The notes beneath the pieces were generated by a model. It made no database searches and was not told the DNA's origin. It saw nothing but the letters and a program-made list of their open reading frames with translations. DNA of 64,000 nucleotides from Annona cherimola (lineage: Eukaryota; Streptophyta; Magnoliopsida; Magnoliales; Annonaceae). The number at the start of each line of letters is the position of its first letter. The first letter of the stretch is position 1. The stretch is from contig CM059973.1 in the NCBI GenBank assembly GCA_030490835.1, positions 53,076,008-53,140,007 on the forward strand, read 5' to 3'. Below, one piece after another: positions 25,379-36,919 of this stretch. Both the position numbers and the translations under genes were made by a program.

Positions 25379-26165
25379 GACATCTTGTCATTCTCATGTA
25401 GAGAATTCTTTGCACCATCCCTTTGAAACATCGTTTCAATGAAATATCATTTAGATCCATGCTTCATCACTTTTCATAAATACTTGCGAAACAGTAAGCA
25501 ATTCATTCATCATAATTGAAATAACATTTCAATACATATTTAGACAAGGAATGGTATTCCTTAAATACCTTAGAAAGCATTTAAAACAAAACTCATTTAG
25601 AAAGCTGCTTGCTTACCTTGCTTGCTTAGCTTTCCGTTTCGCTTATTCCTTTGCCTTTGCCTATACATATAAGAAATGCATTGCGTTCATAATATTTTCA
25701 TTTGCTTGCTTAGTTTTCCAACCCATAATCCATTAACATTCATAACGAACTTGAATTCCTAGTCGGGTATACATACATCGCACTCACTTGTGCATCATAC
25801 CATCAATTCCTTATCATGTCCCCAACCCATAGGTAGGGTATTCATTCATAAACATAACAACCATCCATAAATCATCATATGGAGGTTCATTACCTTCCGT
25901 TTATCATTTTTAACATATTTTCCATTTTTCATACAACGATGCTCATTTTAAGCACTTGGTTGCTAACTTAGACATCATATAATAATCTCAAAATTTGAGA
26001 TTATCATTATTTACTTAAACAGTACCCTAATCCACATTTTTCATAATGTTGTTATTCATTTTTTCATTTTAACAACTTACATAATCCATATATCATTTAT
26101 TCATACCCATTCTTCCATACAAGTCTATTTTTCAACACATACTTATGTGTTTCTTAATCATATTC
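25379..26165 (-). mobile_element. Family I LTR fragment, shorter subfamily
   Basis: It matches 19988-20640 ('cttgtcattctcatgtag' onward), including the module with GCTTGCTTACC at about 25605. It is cut at both ends by orientation changes (about 25379 and 26166). Confidence 0.7.
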
Positions 26166-26513
26166 TTGATGTCTTATGTCATATGATTGTAAATACTTTG
26201 ATGTCTTATGTCATATGATTGTAAATACTTTGATGTCTTATGTTGACAACTTTGGATGATACATGCATTGACATCTGATTTATGAGATGGTTTGAAATAT
26301 GTTATGAAAATCATGTCTAGTTATGCATTATTGGATGGAAATGACTCAGATATGCATGAAATGAACATATGAGGAATTAAACTCCTATGAAAAGATATTT
26401 AATTGGATAAATATCCGTTAAAACCCGCTGTGTGACAGGGCAACAATCCTGATCACGTTTACTAGTCGAACGATCTTGAGGTAAGGTTGTGACGCTCGGG
26501 CTGGGGCGCCACA
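26166..26513 (+). mobile_element. Family I LTR, 3' end of a 5' LTR (plus)
   Basis: The reverse complement of 19147-19450, ending GGGCTGGGGCGCCACA at 26513, directly before a primer site. It contains the TCAGG hairpin in plus orientation (about 26435-26452). It is the truncated 5' LTR of the plus-strand element with internal region 26514-27308. Confidence 0.8.
26168..26244 (+). repeat. 32-bp tandem duplication
   Basis: Two full units beginning GATGTCTTATG (26168 and 26200) and a partial third (26232), each 32 bp, at the inverted junction. Other LTR copies carry the unit once. Confidence 0.85.
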
Positions 26514-26517
26514 GAAA

Positions 26518-26529
26518 TGGTATCAGAGC
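26518..26529 (+). other. Primer binding site, with a repeat 84 bp downstream
   Basis: TGGTATCAGAGC is complementary to the initiator tRNA-Met 3' end, four bases after the LTR. TGGTATCAGAAC at 26602-26613 repeats it within a longer repeat ('...gactggtaaataggcatgg'). The same 84-bp spacing holds in the other two copies (23898/23814 and 54936/54852). Confidence 0.85.
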
Positions 26530-26808
26530 AAGGATTGGTAAATAGGCGTGGAAAAAAGAAAATAAATGACGATGAAAGGATAGGTATGATACTATAGAAG
26601 ATGGTATCAGAACAAAGACTGGTAAATAGGCATGGAAAAGCCTAAGTATAATGATTAAATTATATAATGAGGTATACATGATTTTATCATGATTAGATAT
26701 GTGATTATCATGATAAAATGCATGATATATGATGATGATAGTAGTGATGCTTATGATGATGGATAATATCACATGATTGTGATTGTGTGAATTGACTAAG
26801 CATAAACG

Positions 26809-26955
26809 TCGCAAGGACGTGGAAAAGCCGCACTGCCAAGGCTAGTAGGAGCAGCTAACCAACCGACTACCTCTACAAACCCGGTACATGTGCATGCTCT
26901 AACTCAAATGGAGACACGGGAGCAAGAGGATGAAGTGGTTACAGGTATGAATTAA
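26809..26955 (+). pseudogene. gag/protease-junction relic
   Basis: The 49 codons read SQGRGKAALPRLVG, then NPVHVHALTQMETREQEDE, VVTGMN and a stop, followed in frame by ILESLAMA, a stop and FDF. Family knowledge: in Ty3-gypsy polyproteins the gag-protease linker reads like ARV.ALT..EA...VV.GT, followed by the protease start ...LFDSGATHSF. The family II gag at 32251-32502 ends similarly (NPVCVQALIGLESQE, IGMI, stop). The protease active site is not present. Confidence 0.6.
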
Positions 26956-27126
26956 ATTTTAGAAAGTTTGGCAATGGCTTAGTTTGATTTTGATGATAAT
27001 TATTTAGTCATAGATTGCCAATATGTAACCACGCATGTACTACCGGTTGAGGAAATCGATAAGATGATACAGGTGGATTTCCCTGTATGCAGGTTAGCTA
27101 AGATTAGCTAAGTATGGAGGATGTGA

Positions 27127-27253
27127 CCGATTAGGATAAGGATCCTAGATCATAAAGAATAGAAGCTTCGGAATAGAGAAATTAAATATGTTGAGGTTCA
27201 ATGGAACCAATACTCCGAAAGCAAGATCATTTGGGAACTAAGGAAATACCCTA
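27127..27253 (+). pseudogene. Integrase C-terminal chromodomain relic
   Basis: The frame from 27127 reads PIRIRILDHKE, stop, KLRNREIKYVEVQWNQYSE, then IIWELRKYP. This matches the end of plant chromovirus integrases, where a chromodomain (ILD.KE..LRNK.I..VKVQW.....EATWE.E..M...YP) closes the polyprotein. It sits 55 bp before the LTR, the expected place. The internal stop and a lost acidic residue in the WE motif show it is not functional. Confidence 0.7.
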
Positions 27254-27308
27254 ATTAATTAAAGAATGGATGGTTTCGGGACGAAACCTGTTATAAGGGG
27301 GGGAGGAT

Positions 27309-29161
27309 TGTGAAACCCCAACCTAAGGAGGATTCAATGAGTGCATTGAACATGTACATATGACTTATATATGATTAAATGGAATTTTTGGATGATTTTA
27401 GGATTTTATGATATTTTGCAATTAGGGTTCAATTAAGAATGGTGATTAAAAATTTAATCGCCGGAGCCCAATATGAGTCAAGGTGACTAAAGGGGGGCAT
27501 AATGAGGATTAAAAAATGCTAATGGGGTATGAATGTTTAGTTTAATTTCCATGATTTAATTAATGGAGATTAAAGTAGAAATTATGGAATTATGTTGGAA
27601 AATCATAGAAAATTCATAATTCAACGCCTGTAAGGCGGATTCAAGTGAAATTTGACAGAGAAGTTGACGATGATAGACTTGATATTATGAGATTATTGGG
27701 TTATGAAAATCCTTGATGAAATTAGTTTAATGATTCATTGATCATATCTCAATTCCAACCGTCAATTTCAAACGACTATAACATGAGCTAGGAAAATCGG
27801 ATTGAGATGAAATTTGAAACGGTTGAATGAAATCATGAGATTAAAATTTTGGAAGGTTTAGATCAAGTATATTATAATGGAAAAATACCTGAATTAGAAA
27901 AGGTGTATATGGTTAACTTTTGCACCTCAAGAGTACCATGAATTAAATGCTAGAGTACATGAAATTAATGCAATTTTAATGGACCAAATAGGTGTCCAAT
28001 GCAGGTGCAATGTAGGGTATTTTATGCATAATTATAAAATGCAAAAATTCCATGAATTATCCATGCATTAATGTCCACATTTAAGGGGCTAAGGAGAGCT
28101 CAAAGTGAGCATAGGTGATGTGGAGATGTATGGACGTCCAAGGTGCTGCTATTGCTGGATTTTTTTAATATTTTATTTTATAAATAATGCACATAAATAG
28201 CTGACATGTTGGGATACATAAATGAGCATTTAATTATGTGAAAAAAATCCAAAAAAAATCGTGAATTGCAGCTGCCATGAAAGGTGAAAAAAATGGATAG
28301 CTTGTTGCATGCAAATGACGTCCAAATGATGTGCTGATTGCTGCCATTTTTGCTAAATCTTTTAATGTCAAATTAATGCATGAATTAAAGGATAATTAGG
28401 TATATAATTTACCCTTAAATTATAGTTGAAAAAAAATGATGAAAAATCTGGATAAAAGAAGGCAAAAATGGAAGTCACCAAAGGGGACAAATGTAGGGTT
28501 GAGATTGAGCAGAATTTTGGATTTTGAAAAAAGGTAAAAAGTGAATTTACTTGGTTGTAAATTTACCAGCATATAAGGGGAGATAAGAATTATTTCAATG
28601 GTGTGTAAAATCAGCTCCAAAAGTGGGGCCCACAGCTGGAAAACTACCACCATAAGAGGCATGCACGTTCACATGGATTGATCTTTAGAAATTCTTTTAA
28701 GTGCTGAAATTCCATCTCCCCAAGGCAGCCCTCACGTCCAGCACCTAGCCCAGCAAAAAGGAAGGAAAATAGAAGAAAAAAAGGGGAAAAAGGAGAAAAA
28801 GGAGAGGAAATCCATCTCAAGTGATTAGGGTTTCATTGGCATCAACCGAGTAAGTTGATTGTGTTGATTGAGCTTTTCATTTTTGAGTTTTAAACCCTAA
28901 GATTTTGAATATGAAATGGATGCTTAAAGACTCCTTCAACAATGAATTAATATTCCCTTTGATTTAATATGCAATGGGTATTAAGCAATATGAATGAGTT
29001 TCCATGATTTAGACAGTGAAAGTGATTATTTGAATGACTATTGAATTGAAAACTCAACTTGTTAAATCTCGAATTCCCAAGACAAGTTGCTGTTTTGGAT
29101 TGATGATATGTTTAGGATATGAATCATGTATTAATGAAATACATGTGTTGATTTAAGCTTA
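27309..29161 (+). mobile_element. Family I 3' LTR (plus), first part
   Basis: It begins TGTGAAACCCCAACC right after the polypurine tract. It is the reverse complement of 21290-23115, so it belongs to the shorter LTR subfamily. It is interrupted at 29162 by the family II element and continues at 36703-36919. Confidence 0.85.
29157..29161. repeat. Target site duplication GCTTA (left)
   Basis: GCTTA immediately precedes the family II element and is repeated at 36698-36702. The interrupted LTR sequence reads continuously if one copy is removed. Confidence 0.9.
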
Positions 29162-31866
29162 TGTGGCGCCCTGAACCGAGGCGTCACATTTGTCCTTACT
29201 CCGAGATCTTGTCGATTGGTAAATGTGAGTCAGGATTGTTGCCCTGATTACGCGGCGGGTACTTAATTTGATCTCATCCAAAAAATTTTCTTTTCTTTTC
29301 ATTCGTCACTTAAGCATACACTATATTCATAATAAATTTATCCATATCATCATAAAAACCATTCAATTCATAATAAACTCATCCATATCAACATAAAATC
29401 ATTCATATCTTCTTTTTATTGAAAAAATTCACATAAGTACAATTATGTGTGTTATATTCATAAAACATGTCTTCAACATGATTATCATACATTTTCCCCT
29501 TTGGACGCATACATATAACTGCAATTAAATTTGCAGGCCATTTCTACCTGACATCCTTTAAGAGTCAGCTTCATAGCCTGTTTGTCATTTTGAAAACACA
29601 TATGAGTAATAATACTCAGTAAGCAAGCCTTTTTCTTTGGCAAGTAAATATTTTCTTTTCATTCAAATGCATTTCTCCGCATTTGGTAGTAGACACTTAC
29701 CAAGTGATTAATTACCAATGGGACAGAAACCTTTTCATGCATTTCATGAGAATGCAATGCATTCACTCATTCATGACTTTCCTTGTGCCTCCAACCTTTG
29801 GGAGGACGCCGCCGGCACACAGCCCTTGGGACTTGGCAATAGTGAAGGGGGACCCTCTGATCCGCTTACTACCTCCGCCAAAGCTTATTCCTTGTGCACC
29901 ATGTTCATACATACATATGCCGGCATGACATGCTCCATAAAACTTGATAAATCATTTAGAAAGTAATTTAACAAACAGTTAACAATTATTTCATGTAAAG
30001 CATTATAGGAATGTCATCCTTAAATATAATTTATAAAACATGTGAGCAAATAATTTGCAATCATTTATAAACATTTTAAAAAACATATAGCTTGCTTATC
30101 TCCTCAGTCTGTGTCCTCCACCTTTTCCTTTCCTTTTCCTATACAAGAAAAAATGATATTTTATCTATATTATTCCATATCTTAAATTGCTTCCCATGCA
30201 TGCTTTATAATCATTTACTACATTATTCCTATAGAGGTTATCCCTTTATAAATACTTGGCCATTACCTCCTTATATGGATTTTTATCCATAAATTTTTTA
30301 AAAATTCCATCCAGATATCCTCATAAAATATAAAAATAAATTTCAATTTTTTCCAAAATCACGCTGTTTTCTATTCATGGTTACAGTAGCAAATCACTGT
30401 AGTAGTTACTGTTCATCTGAGGTTACTGTTTACAGAGACGTGGTTACTGTTCATGGGTTCCAAAAATAAAAAATACCATGACATAGCTTATGCTTAGTAT
30501 ATCAAAGGAAATTTCATACATCTTAAATTTACCATCATTTACTTGGCTAAAAAAATCACTTGCTCCATATATTAAAAATCAACATAAATTCACTTAAGCG
30601 TAATCCTTAATTCTAAAAATTATGAAATTAATATATCATCATCCCAACATCATATTTACTCATCTAAAATCATCTTTTATCAATTTTGGAGCATTATTTT
30701 CACATATCATATGTTATCTTCCCGAATGCTCTATTTTCGCTCCAAATCTTTGATGTTTCGCCATGATTTCAATTAAGCATTATATCTATAATTATTTCCT
30801 CATGCTTAGGAATTATCTAAGCATGGTTTTACCCTACTTAACATCTAAAAAAAATTTGGGTGGAAATCACTTACCCGAAGTGGAGATACGCCTCTTCTTC
30901 TTACACTTTCTCTCTCTAACTTACTTCTTTCTTTCCTTGGACGTGGGGGATGGTTTGGGGACTTGGAATGGCTCAAATGGAGCTGGGTTTTGATGGCCTT
31001 GGACGTTCACCCTGCTGCCATATTTATAGCGTTGCATTTTTCAAGGATTTGGAATTTACCCCTATCTTTGAGGTATTTAATTATAAATTAATATTTCTTT
31101 TTAATTTTAAAAATTGCTTTGAGCCAAGAGCTGCCCACCCTATGCCTGCTCCAGCCACCCTATGCAGCCCTATTTTTTACCTATTTTTTTATTTTTAAAA
31201 TTAATTAATTTAGGCTAAATAAATCTTAGCCGTTGATTAAAGATGAGGTTGATCATGGACCATTGATCTTGGTCAAACCTCCAGCCACCATAGCCTGATC
31301 CAGCCCCTGCAGCAGCTGCCTTTTAATTAATTTTTTTATTTTTTAATGATTTATTTTAAATAAAAAGTCAAAAGTTAATTAATGTAAAGTTGGGTTACTT
31401 TTTTATCTTCATTTGACGTGTCATCTTGACCCTTTATTTATGATTTTCATCACATCTTAAACCATTCATCATGTCCATCATAAATATTTAACCATCCATA
31501 AAAAATTTTATCGAATTCCGACGCCCGATTGCAACTTATGAATTTTTCTTTATTTTTCCACAAAAATCCAAAATTGGATTAAAATAACAAAAATTAATGC
31601 TATTTTGTCTTGTAGTGATTAAATCTCCTTTTTCGTCTTTTTGTGATTAAGTTAATTCAAATGATTAACTCTTAATCATGTGTCTTAATCCAGAGTTACT
31701 GTTCATGTGCACTATTCACGTTCACTATTCATCCGATTTTCATAAATAATTATTTTAACCTTTATTCCTACATATTTCATACTTATGAATGTATATTTTC
31801 TAAATATATTACCTAGGGTTTACAACCCTAGGGTTTTATGCACGTGTCTAAGATCGGGGTTTCACA
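29162..31866 (-). repeat. Family II 3' LTR
   Basis: The 2705-bp LTR runs from TGTGGCGCCCTGAACC to GGGGTTTCACA. In element sense it contains a TATA candidate (31021-31028), a CAG|GTAAG-like site near 30860, a cluster of ACTGTTCA words (30380-30452), the acceptor/purine/donor module (about 30092-30150), the GC-rich island (29785-29905) and the TCAGG hairpin (29230-29247). Confidence 0.9.
31021..31028 (-). promoter_or_regulatory. Putative TATA box of family II LTR
   Basis: The minus strand reads TATAAATA upstream of the purine-rich leader. The equivalent in the partner LTR is at 35853-35860, and in the solo LTR at 51491-51498. Confidence 0.5.
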
Positions 31867-31884
31867 ATCCTCCCCCCCTTACAA
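31867..31884 (-). other. Polypurine tract of family II element
   Basis: The minus strand reads GTAAGGGGGGGAGGAT directly against the LTR start TGTGAAACCCC, the expected plus-strand DNA primer site for reverse transcription. Equivalent tracts flank every family I LTR start (for example 6872, 17641, 27295 and 50598). Confidence 0.8.
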
Positions 31885-32250
31885 TAGATTTCATCCCGAA
31901 ACTTGTTGCTCTTCAAATATTCCATTACGCTTTTTCTGTGTAATTAGACATCTATAGTCAAAAGCATATTAGCCTTTTCTGGCTTTCGCTAATTCATATG
32001 GAGGAAATCCTTCTTTTTGCCTATCTTTAAATGTATTGGGATTTCAAACAATTCCTCTCATCATTGCACCCCATTTATTTAGCCTCAATTTTTATCATAG
32101 GGTTAAATATTATCATGCTTATCATACCTTGCATACTTGATTCTTTACTTGCCATTTTATATCCTTAGTTTCTTTCACTCATAGTGCGTGTGTGGTTACG
32201 TATCGGTATGAATATGTAACATCTGAATTAAATAATGAATTTCCTAAAAT

Positions 32251-33593
32251 TTAAATCATACCTATATCCACTTTATCCTCTATTTCTTGAGACTCTAGTC
32301 CTATGAGGGCTTGGACACACACAGGGTTGTTGGCTATGGCGGGGGCTTTCTGTTGGTCCAACCTTCCTCGAGTTGGAGCATCCTGTGGTTTGTTCGGGCA
32401 GTTGAATGATATATGCCCGACTTGGCCACGTATGAAGCACTTGGTCGTTCTGCATTCCCGAGCCATATGTCCCGCTTGACCACACTTAAAACATTTCCTC
32501 AATCCTTGGAGGCATTCACCAGAGTGGTGCTTATGGCAAGTTTTGCAAGGTGAGGTACTCTTTCCCTTGGAACTAGATTCCTCCTTTCCATCAATTGCTT
32601 CTCATTTTTCCCTTTCTTGGCCCCATTTTCCTTTGGAGCAGAGAAGAATTACTCTTGAGCTTGCCTAAGCTCCTGTATCCTCATGAACTCAATTTCTAAT
32701 GCCCTAGCTCTTTCTATACTAGAAGCATAATCTCTTATTAGTAAGGGAGCTAGTCCCTCCCTTAATTGGGGTCTCAGCCCACGTTGGAACCTCTATGCCT
32801 TATTTTCTGGCACATTGGTGATCCATGGTACATACCTAACCAAGGGATTGAATCTTGTTGCATATTCAGTCACCATCATTTTGCCTTGGTAGAGTTTCTC
32901 AAACTCTATCACCTTTTGGCTTTGCAAGCCTACCGGAAGATATTCTTTATTAAATTCTTCCAAAAATTCTTGGCATGTAACCTGTTCTAGGTGTGGCATG
33001 GTAATCATCAATGTTTCCCACCATTCATAAGCGTCTTTAACCAACAGGTGGGTAGCACATAAGACCTTTTGCTGATCATTGCAGGGCAAAATCCGAAATA
33101 ACTTTTTAATTTCCATGATCCATTGCTCTGCAATGATGGGGTCTGATTCCCCAGCAAACTTAAGGGGTCGTTGGGCTAGGAAGGCATTAATAGCCTTTCT
33201 ATTAGTCTCTAGGAGGGCATCTTCTACACCTCTAGAAAAATTAGAGTTGGCCGATGGGCCGGGTCTTTCCCCATTATCACCTTGCGGTGGGGCCTACTAA
33301 TTTCTTTCCCACATACCTTGTATTATTTCGGCGGCCTGAGTTGTCCATTGCTGCATTGCCTTTTCCATGGCTGCAACTATCCTTTCTTCTATCTGTCTTT
33401 CTTGGTTAGCTCTCCTTTCTACATGGAATTTAGAGCTAGCCTCTTCCCGTCGTTGACGAGTCCTTGATGTCTGTCCTTTTGACTCAGACCTTTTGGTCCG
33501 TTTACTGGTTTCTCCTACTTCGGGTCGGCTAACCGATTCTCTTATTGGTGCCTTCCCTTTATTCAGCCTAGTTGTGGCTCTTGTAGTTGGCAT
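32251..33593 (-). pseudogene. gag: gag (Ty3-gypsy chromovirus, Del/Tekay-like), broken
   Basis: Start ATG is at 33593 (MPTTRATTRLNKGKAP). The N-terminal basic region runs to EIIQGMWERN, where an in-frame TAG (33297) interrupts. The same frame continues through NAFLAQRPLKFAGESDP and the retrotransposon gag domain (AYEWWETL, EFLEEFNKEYLP, EFEKLYQGKMMVTEYATRF, about 33230-32793). A TAG follows near 32793 and a TAA at 32649-32651. After a frameshift, near 32600, comes the metal-binding tail: CKTCHKHHSGEC, then CCHC knuckle CFKCGQAGHMAREC, then a degenerate CFIRGQVGHISFNC whose second Cys is Arg. It ends NPVCVQALIG...IGMI and stop (32251). Normally gag forms the virus-like particle and binds RNA; this copy cannot make it. 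No protease core or other pol domain follows. Confidence 0.9.
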
Positions 33594-33822
33594 TTTTGCT
33601 TTCTATATGCATAAAACTTTGGTTAGTATCATAACATTCTTATAATACTAACATTCATAATATTCATAACATTATTCATATTCAAGCATATATGTCACAT
33701 ACATCTATATATGTTTCTCACATATATATCGTTTTATATCAATATCATAGAAATATCATAACCTCTTAAACATGTAAATTCAAACATTAGTTCTTTCTTT
33801 TCATGCCTATCTATCAATTCAT

Positions 33823-34001
33823 GCTCTATTTCTAACTTCTGTGGTATCATTCCTTTTCTATCACCATTCTTAATTTTTCTCTTTCCACGCCTATTTTTCA
33901 ATCCTTGCTCTGATACTACTTTTGTGGTATCAAACCTATCATTTAGTCATCCTTTATTTTCTCCTTCTCCCGCCTATTTACCAATCCTTGCTCTAATATC
34001 A
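33823..34001 (-). other. Primer binding site and two upstream primer-like repeats
   Basis: The unit at the LTR (33990-34001, minus TGATATTAGAGC) is a decayed initiator tRNA-Met site. Two further units follow at 33907-33918 (TAGTATCAGAGC) and about 33823-33834 (TAGAAATAGAGC). Each lies inside a longer repeat reading 'caaggattgg..aataggcg' on the minus strand. The units are 83-84 bp apart, as in the 796-bp internal regions. Confidence 0.7.
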
Positions 34002-34006
34002 TTCTC

Positions 34007-36697
34007 TGTGGTGCCCCGAACTGAGGTGTCACATTTGTCCTTACTCCGGGATATTGTCGATTGCTAAATGTGAGTCATGATTGTTGCTCTGATTACGCGG
34101 CGGGTATTTAATTGGATCTCGTCCAAAAATTTTTCTTTTCTTTTCATTCGTCACTTAAGCATACACTATATTCATAATAAACTTATCCATATCATCATAA
34201 AAACCATTCAATTCATAATAAACTAATCCATATCATCATAAAACCATTCATATCTTCTTTTTATTGAAAAAATTCACATAAGTACAATCATGTGTGTAAT
34301 ATTCATAAAACATATCTTCAACATGATTATCATACATTTGTCCCTTTGGACGCATACATATAACTGCAATTAAATTTGCAGGCCATTTCTACCTGGCATC
34401 CTTTAAGAGTCAGCTCCATAGCCTTTTTGTCATTTTAAAAACACATATGAGTAATAATACTCAGTAAGTAAGCCTTTTTCTTTGGCAAATAAACATTTTC
34501 CTTTCATTCAAATGCATTTCTCCCCATTTGGTAGGAGACACTTACCAAGTGATCAATTACCAATGAGACAGAAATCTTTTCATGCATTTCATGAGAATGC
34601 AATGCATTCACTCATTCATGACTTTCCTTGTGCCTCCAACCTTTGGGAGGACGCCGCCGGCACACAGCCCTTGCGACTTGGCAATAGTGAAAGGGAACCC
34701 TCTGATCCGCTTACTACCTCCACCAAAGCCTATTCCTTGTGCACCATGTTCATACATACATATGCCGGCATGACATGCTCCATAAAACTTGAAAATTATT
34801 TAGAAAGTAATTTAACAAGCAGTTAGCAATCATTTCATGTAAATCATTATAGGAATGGTCATCCTTAAATATAATTTATAAAACATGTGAGCAAATAATT
34901 TGCAATCATTTACAAACATTTTAGAAAGCATATAGCTTGCTTACCTCCTCAGTCTGTGTCCTCCACCTTTTCCTATACAAGGAAAAATAATATTTTATCT
35001 ATATTATTCCATGTCTTAGATTGCTTCCCATGCATGCTTTATAATCATTTATTATCTCATTCCTATAGAGGTTATCCCTTTATAAATACTTGGCCATTAC
35101 CTCCTTATATGGATTTTTATCCATAAATCTTTTAAAAATTCCATCCATATATCCTCATAAAATATAAAAATAAATCTCATTTTTTTCCAAAATCACACTG
35201 TTTACTGTTCATGGTTACTGTAGAAAATCACTATAGCAGTTTCTGTTCATCCGAGGTTACTGTTCATGGGTTCCAAAAATTGATATTTTTTCCAAAAATA
35301 AAAAATACCATGACATAGCTTATGCTTAGTATATCAAAGGAAATTTCATACATCTTAAATTTACCATCATTTACTTGGCTAAAAAAATCACTTGCTCCAT
35401 ATATTAAAAATCAACATAAATTCACTTAAGCGTAATCCTTAATTCTAAAAATTATGAAATTAATATATCATCATCCCAACATCATATTTATTCATCCCAA
35501 ATTATCATTTATTAATTGTGGAGCATTATTTTCATATATCATATGTTATCTTCCCGAATGCTCTATTTTCGATCCAAATCTTTGATGTTTCGGCATGATT
35601 TTAATTAAGCATTATATCTATATTTATTTTCTCATGCTTAGGCATTATCTAAGTATGGTTTTACCCTAATTAACATCCAAAATAAATTTTGATAGAAATC
35701 ACTTACCCAAAGTGGAGATACGCCTCTTTTTCTCACACTTTCTCTTTCTAACTTACTTCTTTCTTTCCTTGGACATGGGGGATGGTTTGGGGACTTGGAA
35801 TGGCTCAAATGGAGCTGGGTTTTGATGGCCTTGGACGTTCACCCTGCTGCCATATTTATAGCGTTGCATTTTTCAAGGATTTGGAATTTACCCCTATCTT
35901 TGAGGTATTTAATTATAAATTAATATTTATTTTTAATTTTAAAAATCGCTTTGAGCCAAGAGCTGCCCACCCTATGCCTGCTCCAGCCACCCTATGCAGC
36001 CCTATTTTTTACCTATTTTTTTATTTTTAAAATTAATTAATTTAGGCTAAATAAATCTTAGCCGTTGATTAAAGATGAGGTTGATCATGGACTATTGATC
36101 TTAGTCAAACCTCCAGCTACCCTAGCCTGCTCCAGCCCCTGCATCAGCTTCCTTTTAATTAATTTTTTTATTTTTTAATGATTTATTTTAAATAAAAAGT
36201 CAAAAGTTAATTAATGTAAAGTTGGGTTACTTTTTAATCTTCATTTGACCTGTCATCTTGACCCTTGATTTGTGATTTTCATCACATCTTAACCCATTCA
36301 TCATGTCCATAATGAATATTTAACCATCCATAAAAAAATTTATCGAATTCTGACGCCAATTGCAACTTATGAATTTTTCTTTATTTTTTCACAAAAATCC
36401 AAAATTGGATTAAAATAACAAAAATTAATGCTATTTTGTCTTGTAGTGATTGAATCTCCTTTTTCGTCTTTTTGTGATTAAGTTAATCCAATTGATTAAC
36501 TCTTAATCACGTGTCTTAATCCAGGGTTACTATTCAAGTGCACTATTCACGTTCACTATTCATCCAATTTTCATAAATAATTATTTTAACCTTTATTCCT
36601 ACATATTTCATACTTATGAATGTATATTTTCCAAATATATTACCTAGGGTTTACAACCCTAGTGTTTTATGCACGTGTCTAAGATCGGGGTTTCACA
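34007..36697 (-). repeat. Family II 5' LTR
   Basis: The 2691-bp LTR runs from TGTGGTGCCCCGAACTG to GGGGTTTCACA, colinear with 29162-31866. Visible differences include an 11-base loss in the CT-rich stretch at about 34970 and loss of one ACTGTTCA unit near 35260. Confidence 0.9.
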
Positions 36698-36702
36698 GCT
36701 TA
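36698..36702. repeat. Target site duplication GCTTA (right)
   Basis: Second copy of the GCTTA duplication. The host LTR resumes with AGTTATGAATTTTAGAAATT. Confidence 0.9.
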
Positions 36703-36919
36703 AGTTATGAATTTTAGAAATTACGAAATGCAAAGTAATGTATATGACTCGATATCTTTATTTTTATGTTAAAAATGGTATGGAAATGGGTTTGCATAAT
36801 TTATGAAAGCTATGTAAGGTAAAATATCCTAGGTTTGGGGTATTATTGATGCCCAGAAGGATTTGGGAAGATAGGCCCCAAATCTAATTTTTATGGATTT
36901 ATGAAACGATGTCTAAACC
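36703..36919 (+). mobile_element. Family I LTR (plus), continuation after insertion
   Basis: It continues the LTR from 29156 and matches the reverse complement of 21080-21290. It stops at about 36920, where the sequence flips to minus orientation. Confidence 0.8.

Larger units (their letters stand above)
26514..27308 (+). mobile_element. 796-bp-type chromovirus-derived internal region, copy 2 (plus)
   Basis: At 795 bp, this is the easiest copy to read. Primer site 26518-26529, primer-like repeat 26602-26613, leader, gag/protease-junction relic 26809-26955, a short protease-like tail, chromodomain relic 27127-27253, then the polypurine tract AAGGGGGGGAGGAT directly before LTR start TGTGAAACCCC at 27309. 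All cis sites for reverse transcription are present but there is no pol, so movement would need a helper. The minus-strand frame at 26377-26814 (His/Ile-rich) is an antisense accident. Confidence 0.88.
29162..36697 (-). mobile_element. Family II LTR retrotransposon with intact ends (7.5 kb, gag only)
   Basis: This 7536-bp element has TGTG..CACA ends and GCTTA duplications on both sides. The LTRs are 29162-31866 and 34007-36697. The internal region of 2140 bp has a primer site at the right LTR and a polypurine tract at the left, so the element reads on the minus strand. It carries a damaged gag (32251-33593) and no reverse transcriptase or integrase. It inserted into the plus-strand family I LTR. 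The two LTRs align end to end with many C/T and G/A differences and small indels, which points to an old insertion. Confidence 0.92.

Noticed and set aside
29683..29966. Overlapping frames at 29683-29966 and 34482-34826 with similar peptides
   Set aside because: They coincide with the GC-rich island of the two LTRs of one element. Similarity reflects LTR identity, two frames are equally open, and there is no codon-like conservation towards other LTRs.
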